Positions 1 to 4,957 of a stretch of 5,113 nt of DNA are shown here, piece by piece. The stretch is from CAZUEG01 sp043798775 (GTDB lineage Bacteria > Patescibacteriota > Minisyncoccia > Minisyncoccales > GWA2-46-15). Positions within the stretch are counted from its first letter, which is position 1. Each line of letters begins with the position of its first letter. Position numbers and translations under genes: made by a program. The DNA lies in NCBI GenBank assembly GCA_043798775.1, contig JAZDOL010000026.1, positions 1-5,113 on the forward strand, in the 5' to 3' direction. A model generated the notes under the pieces. It made no database searches and was not told where the DNA came from. It saw only the letters and a list, made by a program, of their open reading frames with translations.

Positions 1-38
1 GGGACAAAGACACCAAAGGTTATTCTAAATTTAAATGA
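1..38 (+). CDS. Possible 3' tail of a plus-strand gene entering from the left
   Basis: From base 3 one plus-strand frame reads DKDTKGYSKFK and stops at TGA (36-38); another reads through to TAG at 46-48. Either could be the last codons of a gene that converges on the minus-strand hibernation factor gene. The palindrome at 33-61 followed by a T-run would then terminate it. Twelve codons are too few to identify a product, and the stretch may simply be non-coding. Confidence 0.2.
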   Translation, partial: DKDTKGYSKFK

Positions 39-61
39 CGGAGGATAGACCTCCGTCATTT
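33..61. terminator. Palindromic hairpin (REP copy 1), likely bidirectional terminator
   Basis: A perfect 12-bp inverted repeat (AAATGACGGAGG at 33-44 pairing with CCTCCGTCATTT at 50-61) has a 5-base loop. It runs into T residues on both sides: T59-T63 on the plus strand, ATTTAAATTT on the minus strand. It sits 27 bases past the hpf stop, so it is well placed to end the minus-strand transcript. Its core, TGACGGAGG-N5-CCTCCGTCA, is the same as in the two palindromes around the RAYT gene (4388-4414 and 4910-4936); only the loop and outermost pairs differ. It is therefore probably a dispersed REP element that also serves as a terminator. Confidence 0.7.
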
Positions 62-63
62 TT

Positions 64-103
64 CTTATTCACTTATTCACCTATTCACTTACTCACTTAT
101 TTC
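64..103. repeat. Octamer tandem repeat (about five units)
   Basis: Five 8-base units follow one another: CTTATTCA, CTTATTCA, CCTATTCA, CTTACTCA, CTTATTTC. On the minus strand this is an ATAAGTGA-type array that begins inside the last codons of hpf and continues beyond it. The hpf stop (89-91) lies inside the array, so the final residues ISE are written by repeat units. Stop triplets occur in the units, so a change in copy number would hardly lengthen the protein. Confidence 0.75.
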
Positions 104-448
104 CTTTTGCCGCTTATCCTCTACTCTTTCTTTATAATCGGTGATTAATTGTTTCATCTCGTCTTTGACGCTATCAATCGCGGCAAATACGTTAAAACTT
201 TCGCGAGCAATGCGAAGTATTTTTCTTGGCAATTCAATCTGGCACTCCGCATACCAGATATTACCTTTTTCGTGATGAAGATTCGGTTTTCCCACTTCAA
301 CCCAGGCGGGGACTGGTTCAGGAAAATTAGGATCGGTAGTTATTAATCCCTTGAATAGTTTTTCCAGCGACCCGATTTTGTCATTAATATATTTTTCCAC
401 GGATTCTGACGGTTCGATGTTTGTATATTTGATTTGGATATTCATCAT
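89..448 (-). CDS. hpf: Ribosome hibernation promoting factor HPF/RaiA (short form)
   Basis: A 119-residue protein of the S30AE/HPF-RaiA family. Members bind the 30S subunit across the mRNA channel and the A and P sites, silencing idle ribosomes under stress or starvation. The beta-alpha-beta-beta-beta-alpha plan is visible: strand 1 MNIQIKYTN (2-10), helix 1 with SVEKYINDKIGSLEKLF (16-32), a central segment with VEVGKPNLHHEKGNIWYAE (50-68), and the long final helix with FNVFAAIDSVKDEMKQLI (85-102). There is no long-form C-terminal dimerisation domain, so it matches short HPF/YfiA. The segment with two adjacent histidines resembles HPFs of CPR bacteria (from memory). Two adjacent ATG codons (446-448, 443-445) could start it, and no Shine-Dalgarno site is visible. 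The gap to the upstream methyltransferase stop is 24 bases, suggesting one transcript, although a TATACT (463-468) could give hpf its own short-leader promoter. Identification is firm. Confidence 0.95.
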   Translation of the reverse strand: MMNIQIKYTNIEPSESVEKYINDKIGSLEKLFKGLITTDPNFPEPVPAWVEVGKPNLHHEKGNIWYAECQIELPRKILRIARESFNVFAAIDSVKDEMKQLITDYKERVEDKRQKEISE

Positions 449-472
449 GCGTTTATGATTAAAGTATAACTT

Positions 473-1285
473 CTAACCCCTTTTTACCACGAAAACAACT
501 TCTTGAGGAAATAGTAATTTTTCAAAATGCCATCCGGCTGTTTTAGCTAACCCTTCAAACTGCTCGGAATAAAAACCGGCCATCCCCTTTTCTCTCCCGG
601 ATATGCTTTTGGTGGGGAATGATACTACCAGATAACGGCATTTTTGTTTCGCCATAATCTCAATCGCCGAACCGCGTTGCTGTTTTTCCAGTAATGGCAG
701 TACCTTAAACATAAAAACCACATCGGCTTTCTGTGGCGGATCAGTAAATAAATCCCCGCTTATCGCTTTCGCTTGGCGGATTTTCAATAATGAAAAAACA
801 TTATTTAAAAATCCGACTTCTTCAGTATCAATATCGTAAGCGGTATATTCGGTATTTTTTGGCAGGTCCATCCACAGAATCGTCAGCGGGTTCAATCCGC
901 AAGCATAATCGACAACTGATTGCGGATAGCCGGTAATTCCAAATATTTCTTTATAAAACGACTCAAGAATCGGTTTTCTTTCACGAGTCGATGAATGTAA
1001 GTCCAAAACCGGCATCAGGGCGTCTTTTACCGCCATTTCATGTCCAATATCGTTTTTTATCGCCGACAATATTCTATTAAATTTCGGCCGACCAAAATAT
1101 CCAAAGTAATATGCCGACCAAATTTGATGAAGAAGATTTCTTGCTTCTTTTTCGGCAATCTTTGGCGGATATTTCAATGAACAACTTTCAACGATTCTGT
1201 TTACGGTTTTTGGATATAAAGAACGATACTTCCGACTGTGAAGTATTCTACCGGCAATCGGACTAATAGCTTGTGGCTGTTCCAT
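473..1285 (-). CDS. 16S rRNA (guanine-1405-N7) methyltransferase, Arm/Rmt/FmrO family
   Basis: About 270 residues from ATG at 1283-1285. This family methylates N7 of G1405 in the 30S A site with SAM and blocks 4,6-disubstituted 2-deoxystreptamine aminoglycosides such as gentamicin and kanamycin. Compared from memory with RmtB, matches run along the whole length: ILHSRKYRSLYP (14-25; RmtB ILASKKYRALCP) in the N-terminal RNA-binding domain; LHSSTRER (96-103; LHASTKER); the SAM loop DYACGLNPL (126-134; DIACGLNPL); acidic D151; FKVLPLLEKQQRGSA (193-207; FKLLPLLEREQAGSA); and SFPTKSISGREKGM (222-235; SFPTRSLGGRGKGM). Nothing is missing, so it should be active. An in-frame TTG at 1313-1315 would add ten residues; ATG is preferred because it leaves 13 residues before ILHSRKYR, close to RmtB's 10. 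A short hairpin (TCGCG/CGCGA, 1299-1312) precedes the ATG and a structured RNA lies upstream. The role could be resistance or housekeeping rRNA modification; sequence alone cannot decide. Confidence 0.9.
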   Translation of the reverse strand: MEQPQAISPIAGRILHSRKYRSLYPKTVNRIVESCSLKYPPKIAEKEARNLLHQIWSAYYFGYFGRPKFNRILSAIKNDIGHEMAVKDALMPVLDLHSSTRERKPILESFYKEIFGITGYPQSVVDYACGLNPLTILWMDLPKNTEYTAYDIDTEEVGFLNNVFSLLKIRQAKAISGDLFTDPPQKADVVFMFKVLPLLEKQQRGSAIEIMAKQKCRYLVVSFPTKSISGREKGMAGFYSEQFEGLAKTAGWHFEKLLFPQEVVFVVKRG

Positions 1286-1334
1286 GATCGGTAATGTTTC
1301 GCGAATACGCGACAAGAATAATTCTCAAAAGCGA

Positions 1335-1475
1335 AGATAGATTTATCCAAGAGCATACCGCAGGCAATCGCGCATGGTTTCGAAGCCGATTCCGACTCGG
1401 CTGAGAAGCGATTGCCGAGGTCTGAACTGTCGTTTCTCGCTGGAAAACGAACAGTGTCTCTTGGATAAACTATCT
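1335..1475 (-). ncRNA. Structured RNA, three-way junction; leader of the methyltransferase gene or independent sRNA
   Basis: The 168-base gap between tgt and the methyltransferase folds almost entirely. A closing stem pairs 1335-1340 with 1470-1475 and 1342-1353 with 1458-1469: 18 pairs with one bulged base. Inside are two arms. The first pairs 1426-1430 with 1451-1455 and 1431-1435 with 1445-1449: ten pairs, one bulge, 9-base loop. The second pairs 1363-1371 with 1408-1416 (nine pairs) and carries an inner hairpin, 1384-1389 with 1397-1402. The strand is inferred from a TATAAT at 1483-1488 whose expected start point falls at the first bases of the closing stem. No U-tract follows the 3' side, so the RNA probably continues into the methyltransferase mRNA as a leader, although processing is possible. 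I do not recognise an Rfam family. Length and shape do not match 5S, RNase P, tmRNA or a single-hairpin attenuator. Confidence 0.7.
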
Positions 1476-1482
1476 AAGCGTA

Positions 1483-1509
1483 ATTATATTTGTTTTCTTA
1501 ATAATTCAA
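1483..1509 (-). promoter_or_regulatory. Predicted sigma70-type promoter for the structured RNA and methyltransferase operon
   Basis: On the minus strand a perfect TATAAT (1488-1483) overlaps the tgt stop codon. TTGAAT (1509-1504) lies upstream with a short 15-base spacer, or ATTGAA with 16. A start 7-8 bases downstream would fall at about 1475, the first base of the 18-bp closing stem of the structured RNA. That coincidence supports a real promoter inside the 3' end of tgt, making the RNA, methyltransferase and hpf a separately controlled unit. Confidence 0.5.
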
Positions 1510-2584
1510 TCAGCCGGGTATATGTTCTTAAATTATGAATGCTTGCCAAACGCCACGCTAAAGAGTCCTCTATTTTAAACAAATGATTAAGATAGGCAAT
1601 TGAATAATTCCGGCAAGTATAGCAATCGCAAAATTCACTGATCGGCTGATTATTACGGCAATGTTTTTCCCGGTCAATATAGATATATTGGTGAATATCG
1701 CGATCGTTGAGAATATCCGCCTGCTCGGGATCGGTTTTAAAAACATAAAGTCGTTTATGGCGAGCATCCCTGGTCGGCAAGACGCAATCAAAAATGTTAT
1801 ACCCCATTTTAAATCCTTCAACAATCGCCCATGGATTGCCGACCCCCAAGGCGAATTTCGGCAGATTCTCCGGCATCAAATCAACAGTAAACTTCATAAT
1901 TTTGGTATCAACTTCGCCGTCGTCGTCCAGTGGCCAACCGCCAAACCCAAACGCGCCAAATCCAAGAGGCAGTAAACCTTTGGCGCACTCTTCCCGCAAC
2001 CTTGTGCTTCCCCCTCCCTGGATAACCGCAAGAAGGATTGGCTTGTGACCGTCTTTTTGTGTTTCAATAAGGCGGTCGTATTCTTCCTTGCATCGTTTGG
2101 CCCAGGCAATTGTTCTTTTCACGCTTAATTCGTTTGCCTCGATACTGCTTTTCACCGCCGGGCAATCGTCCAGACAGACAACGATATCGCTTTTAATCGC
2201 GAATTGCACCTGGATTGATTTTTCCGGGGTAAATTGGTCTTTCTTCTTCTCTCCTTTTGTTCCGCGGTTAAAGACCACCCCGTCGTCGGTAATTTTTCCC
2301 AGCTCCTTGTTTTTATAAATCATTGATAATAATTGCCACCCGCCGGAATCGGAGGTGATTAATCCGTTCCAATTCATGTATTTTTTTACTCCCCCCAGAC
2401 ATTCCAAGACAGTGGTTCCCGGTTGGGATAACAAATGGTAAGTATTAACCACCATTCCTTCCACTTTGGCGTTAATAAGATCGCCGCTGTCCAAACTACG
2501 AACCACCGCCCGGGTGGCATCGGGAAAATAGATCGGAAACCGTATTTCTTGGCCGTTAATTTTTGTTTGCTTCAGATATGACAT
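1484..2584 (-). CDS. tgt: tRNA-guanine(34) transglycosylase (queuine tRNA-ribosyltransferase)
   Basis: A 366-residue enzyme that swaps G34 in GUN-anticodon tRNAs for a 7-deazaguanine (preQ1 in most bacteria, queuine in salvagers). Family landmarks appear in order: NTYHL (47-51); SDSGGWQ (78-84) with the general-base aspartate D79; LDDCP (138-142) for base recognition; VIQGG (187-191); LGVGNP (246-251); and IFDCVLPTR (264-272) with the nucleophile D266. The zinc site is C319-x-C321-x2-C324 with H350 in SIHN. Length fits a bacterial TGT (about 370-385). One motif is odd: the usual GGLAVGE/GGLSVGE substrate-loop segment reads GGWPLDDDGE (215-224). ATG at 2582-2584 starts the first beta strand directly, with no Shine-Dalgarno site. 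No queuosine biosynthesis genes are nearby, so it may depend on a salvaged base. The TAA stop is overlapped by the promoter of the next unit. Confidence 0.95.
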   Translation of the reverse strand: MSYLKQTKINGQEIRFPIYFPDATRAVVRSLDSGDLINAKVEGMVVNTYHLLSQPGTTVLECLGGVKKYMNWNGLITSDSGGWQLLSMIYKNKELGKITDDGVVFNRGTKGEKKKDQFTPEKSIQVQFAIKSDIVVCLDDCPAVKSSIEANELSVKRTIAWAKRCKEEYDRLIETQKDGHKPILLAVIQGGGSTRLREECAKGLLPLGFGAFGFGGWPLDDDGEVDTKIMKFTVDLMPENLPKFALGVGNPWAIVEGFKMGYNIFDCVLPTRDARHKRLYVFKTDPEQADILNDRDIHQYIYIDREKHCRNNQPISEFCDCYTCRNYSIAYLNHLFKIEDSLAWRLASIHNLRTYTRLIELLRKQI

Positions 2585-2615
2585 TTTTATATAACTTATA
2601 TCGTTTTAGAGAATA

Positions 2616-2631
2616 TTAATGTAGTATACTA
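2616..2631 (-). promoter_or_regulatory. Weak candidate promoter/operator in front of tgt
   Basis: The 69-base gap before tgt contains the perfect palindrome TAGTATACTA (2622-2631). On the minus strand it supplies a TATACT -10 box (2628-2623), which would place a start near 2616. No convincing -35 box is found at 16-18 bases. The symmetry could also be an operator. No terminator hairpin separates tgt from the HEAT gene, so read-through is equally possible. Confidence 0.25.
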
Positions 2632-2653
2632 ACTACCCTATTATTGTTCTGTA

Positions 2654-3142
2654 TTACCTCTTCAACATTTTTAACCCTTCTTCTGCCTCGTGCCTAATTG
2701 CCGAATTGCCGTCATGCAATCTTTCTTCTAACGCGGGAATAGCAGAAGTACCCATCTTGATTAATTGACGAACCGCTAGCAAACGAATTTCAGGGTTACC
2801 GTCGTGCCCGGCAATTTCACCAAGAACTTCGATTGCCGTATCGCCAAGCGTTGCCAAGGTTTCCACGGCAACGACTCTAATATTTATATTCGCATCGTGG
2901 CGCGCTCTTTTTTCCAACTCGCCAAGCGCCGGAATGCCGATTGTCCCCAATAAACGCGTTGCTTCGATTCTCACTTCTTCTGCGCCGTCAGAACCGGCCA
3001 TTTGCGCTAACTCTGCCAGTCCTTCGGTTCCTCTCTCGGCTAACTTTTTCGCTCTTTCTAGTCGGGGCCTTAAGTCTACATTCCACATTAGGCCACGCCC
3101 CTCGCTCCCCCTAAACGCATCTGATTGCATTTTTTCAAACAT
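2654..3142 (-). CDS. Small HEAT-repeat protein
   Basis: A 162-residue protein built almost wholly from four HEAT (PBS-lyase type) repeats of 31, 31, 31 and 30 residues, at 38-68, 69-99, 100-130 and 131-160. Each opens with G-x2-A/G-[IL], has an aspartate/asparagine-rich turn before IR or VR (EEVRIEA, INIRVVA, PEIRLLA, SAIRHEA) and closes with a leucine-rich second helix. Such arrays form curved solenoids that bind proteins or support phycobilin lyase-like enzymes; no catalytic motif is present here, so a binding or scaffold role is inferred. The first 37 residues are charged and unrelated to the repeats. There is no signal peptide or membrane segment. ATG at 3140-3142 lacks a Shine-Dalgarno site; Met5 or Met19 are alternative starts. 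It follows the nucleotidyltransferase gene by 64 bases, and that protein also has a HEAT-like region, so the two may interact. The specific function is unknown. Confidence 0.85.
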   Translation of the reverse strand: MFEKMQSDAFRGSEGRGLMWNVDLRPRLERAKKLAERGTEGLAELAQMAGSDGAEEVRIEATRLLGTIGIPALGELEKRARHDANINIRVVAVETLATLGDTAIEVLGEIAGHDGNPEIRLLAVRQLIKMGTSAIPALEERLHDGNSAIRHEAEEGLKMLKR

Positions 3143-3169
3143 AATTTTTGTTAATGATTTATCACTATT

Positions 3170-3198
3170 ATTATAACCTGATTAACTTTTCCAGCCAC
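3170..3198 (-). promoter_or_regulatory. Candidate promoter of the HEAT-repeat gene
   Basis: On the minus strand a perfect TATAAT (3175-3170) lies 27 bases before the ATG at 3142. The -35 position with a 17-base spacer is GTGGCT (3198-3193), only half matching the consensus. The -35 and spacer are the 16-bp sequence repeated at 4958-4973, so a shared regulator or a shared remnant sequence is possible. Confidence 0.35.
3183..3198. repeat. 16-bp direct repeat, left copy
   Basis: TAACTTTTCCAGCCAC occurs here and, exactly and in the same orientation, at 4958-4973. The pair brackets the nucleotidyltransferase gene, the RAYT gene and two REP palindromes. Further similarity is seen beyond the exact match: on the minus strand TATTGTCC precedes this copy and TATTGTAC precedes the other, with a 6-base length difference. 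A 16-base match is not expected by chance in 5 kb. A partial third match, TTTTCCAG, is at 4382-4389. Confidence 0.7.
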
Positions 3199-3206
3199 GG
3201 ACAATA

Positions 3207-4379
3207 TTAATTCTTGTTATTATTTTCAATTCTTTTCATTCTTTTTTCTATCAATGCTTTTGTTTCTTGATACGGCGGCGGAACTCGGTTTAGGGTAATT
3301 ACTTTCTTCAAATCCGAGAGATCGCCATAACCGCTACCCTTGAGGTTTCTTTTCAACGCCCTATCAATGTTTAACTCTTCATAAAATTTCATGCTTATTC
3401 TTAAATCATCCCACTGTTGCTCGTCTAGCGCTGAAAATAAATCAGCCTGAGCTCTTATTAGTAAATTAGTATCCCCAAAGTATAAACCCGAGAATAGACG
3501 ATACGATCGCACACGATCAAGTCCTCCAAGAAAATTATTAGTATCGATTATTTTAATTCCGGCCTCGCATATTTTGGCTCCGGCAAACTTTCTTATCATT
3601 GCCTCTCCTGTTTTTAATGTTGCTGGATCGTTTCCGATAATCGTAAGATCAAGATCACTTTCCGGTGACATATAACCCTTAGCTGTGCTGCCATTAATAA
3701 TTATTCCAAATGATTGTTTATGCTTTCTGGTTAGAAAATTAATGATGCTTAAAATCCCGGAAACAGCATCGGCGATATGTTCGACTCTCGACAATCTTTC
3801 GATTAGCTCGGCTGGATTCGAGGTGGCAAAAAGCGGTTTTTTTGTCGACATTAGATACGAACTGGCATTATGACCAATTAATTCTTTTTTGTTAAATGTA
3901 TCTCTCCTTAGCGTTCCTGTCTCGATATATTCGGTACGAAGTTTGCCACACTCAAAATTAAAAATAAATTCTCCATCGCCACAATTTTCGAGTAGTTCAT
4001 CTATTATTTCAACGGCTCGTTCGGGCATAACCCTAAGAGCGTCAAGAGCCGTCGTTTTATATTCACAATCAGGTTTTAGTGCCACTGATTTTATAGACGC
4101 CGATAAAAGATCTTTTTGCCGTTGATTCATTGAAGATACACGCTTAATCAGCTCAAAACCCATCGCACCAATAATTATATCTGGGCTCATTATCATATCA
4201 AGAATCGCATCTGGATCTGGTACATCGGCATTAACTTGTTCGATCGCACTTGCTCTCTCTTTTGAACATGAAAACGGAAAAGTGAGCCGAGGTTTTATGT
4301 TCGGTTTTTCCTCTATTTTTTCAACAACCTCTTCGATATCGCCGATTTTCGGCTCTCCCAGACCATGAAACTTAGGCAT
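3207..4379 (-). CDS. Nucleotidyltransferase-domain protein with N-terminal helical (HEAT-like) region
   Basis: A 390-residue protein. The recognisable part is a polymerase-beta-type (MNT-like) nucleotidyltransferase core: IIINGSTAKGYMSPESDLDL (226-245) holds the GS...DxD signature with G230, S231, D242 and D244. The downstream strand IKIIDT (275-280) may supply the third acidic residue, D279. Enzymes of this fold move an NMP onto a small molecule, protein or RNA end; the substrate cannot be read here. Residues about 45-130 are short amphipathic helices with HEAT-like spacing, including one ending DALRVMPERAVEIIDELLEN. The first 30 residues are charged and probably disordered, and the tail is lysine/asparagine-rich. 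The ATG at 4377-4379 follows a REP palindrome by 8 bases, with only a weak GGA in front. Next on the strand is the four-repeat HEAT protein, 64 bases away. An MNT-type antitoxin is unlikely, because those are much shorter and paired with HEPN proteins. Confidence 0.75.
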   Translation of the reverse strand: MPKFHGLGEPKIGDIEEVVEKIEEKPNIKPRLTFPFSCSKERASAIEQVNADVPDPDAILDMIMSPDIIIGAMGFELIKRVSSMNQRQKDLLSASIKSVALKPDCEYKTTALDALRVMPERAVEIIDELLENCGDGEFIFNFECGKLRTEYIETGTLRRDTFNKKELIGHNASSYLMSTKKPLFATSNPAELIERLSRVEHIADAVSGILSIINFLTRKHKQSFGIIINGSTAKGYMSPESDLDLTIIGNDPATLKTGEAMIRKFAGAKICEAGIKIIDTNNFLGGLDRVRSYRLFSGLYFGDTNLLIRAQADLFSALDEQQWDDLRISMKFYEELNIDRALKRNLKGSGYGDLSDLKKVITLNRVPPPYQETKALIEKRMKRIENNNKN

Positions 4380-4387
4380 ATTTTTCC

Positions 4388-4414
4388 AGTGACGGAGGTC
4401 TGACCTCCGTCACT
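4388..4414. repeat. REP palindrome copy 2, downstream of the RAYT gene
   Basis: A perfect 27-base palindrome: arms AGTGACGGAGGTC and GACCTCCGTCACT around a single central T. It begins 3 bases past the RAYT stop codon and fills most of the 38-base gap before the nucleotidyltransferase start. T4414-T4419 follow on the plus strand, so it could terminate plus-strand transcription; on the minus strand it lacks a U-tract and would let transcription pass. It is the exact reverse complement of copy 3 (4910-4936), including the central base. Confidence 0.9.
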
Positions 4415-4417
4415 TTT

Positions 4418-4888
4418 TTACTCAAAACAAATATCTTCACCGAAATTATTTTTACTTTTGTATTTTATCCAATCCTGTACTTCTCTTTTCATATCGTTTT
4501 CATCCTCAAAAATATTGGGAAGATAGTCCTTGTCAATAACAGATGGAAAATTCTTCCTACTTATGCAATCAATGTAACTTGACCAGCGATATTCCTCCAA
4601 AAAAGACATTGCCTTGTTCAAGTTTGAAACGCCGTTTTCCTTCCAGCCCGAATCCAATAAAGAAAGAGGGTTAGTGTGAATGTAGGAAAATATCGTCATT
4701 AACTGACTATCGTCTTTTATGTGGACCGCTTTGAATTTACCTTGAAATAGATGTCCCTTGCGATTATTTTTTGTATTGAAATAACTAGCATAACCGGTGC
4801 CAACTTTTTGCATAAATAAAGAGATGCCCCTGTCTTTAATCTGACGCAATAATAAATGGATATGATTTGGCATAAAACAAAAAGCCAA
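4418..4888 (-). CDS. REP-associated tyrosine transposase (RAYT, Y1_Tnp), N-terminally truncated
   Basis: A HUH single-strand transposase of the IS200/IS605-related RAYT group, which acts on REP palindromes. Numbered from the TTG at 4886-4888, the metal-binding HUH motif is PNHIHLLL (7-14; H9, H11). It is followed by GISLFMQKVGTGYASYFN (21-38), the conserved GHLFQGKFKA (45-54) and SYIHTNP (68-74), whose Y69 is the probable nucleophile. The C-terminal block FLEEYRWSSY and NFPSV is also typical of the family. What is missing is the front: family members have roughly 60-80 residues before MPNH, including the first strand (YHV.NR) and first helix. Here the frame opens at a TGA (4946-4948) and passes straight through REP copy 3, giving only about 19 codons before the TTG and no ATG. 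The 177 bases further upstream show no YHV.NR-like sequence in my reading. The gene is probably an inactive remnant, perhaps cut by a REP-mediated event. Confidence 0.85.
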   Translation of the reverse strand: MAFCFMPNHIHLLLRQIKDRGISLFMQKVGTGYASYFNTKNNRKGHLFQGKFKAVHIKDDSQLMTIFSYIHTNPLSLLDSGWKENGVSNLNKAMSFLEEYRWSSYIDCISRKNFPSVIDKDYLPNIFEDENDMKREVQDWIKYKSKNNFGEDICFE

Positions 4889-4909
4889 AACCTCAACTAA
4901 TTTCTCCCG

Positions 4910-4936
4910 AGTGACGGAGGTCAGACCTCCGTCACT
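4910..4936. repeat. REP palindrome copy 3, at the broken 5' end of the RAYT gene
   Basis: A perfect 27-base palindrome, arms AGTGACGGAGGTC and GACCTCCGTCACT around a central A. It is identical to copy 2 except for orientation (central A instead of T). The RAYT reading frame runs through it (GGLTSVTREK), replacing the expected N-terminal transposase sequence. Together with copy 2 it makes inverted ends around a 495-base core, a REP-RAYT-REP arrangement. Confidence 0.9.
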
Positions 4937-4957
4937 GATATAGTATCAAAGACGAAC

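Noticed and set aside
1335..1475. Leader as a mimic of the 16S helix 44 target of the methyltransferase
   Set aside because: I looked for the G1405/C1496 surroundings (CGUCAC opposite AAGUCG) and did not find them in the junction arms.
1316..1483. Reading the structured gap as a known RNA (raiA motif because hpf/raiA is near, 6S, 5S, tmRNA, or an aminoglycoside riboswitch)
   Set aside because: The raiA motif is, as I recall, longer; 6S lacks a three-way junction of this layout; no tRNA-like ends or 5S blocks are visible. Ligand binding cannot be judged from sequence.
1661..1975. Plus-strand open frames of 60-100 codons opposite tgt, the HEAT gene, the nucleotidyltransferase and hpf
   Set aside because: They lie antisense to genes with clear family motifs, show low-complexity shadow composition and match nothing I know.
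1570..2109. Minus-strand secondary frames inside tgt
   Set aside because: They overlap the firmly identified tgt frame and have no independent motifs.
3685..3873. MNT/HEPN toxin-antitoxin interpretation of the nucleotidyltransferase gene
   Set aside because: The protein is about three times the length of MNT antitoxins and no HEPN protein is next to it.
33..4936. CRISPR array built from the three similar palindromes
   Set aside because: Copies are kilobases apart or flank a gene, with no regular spacers and no cas genes.
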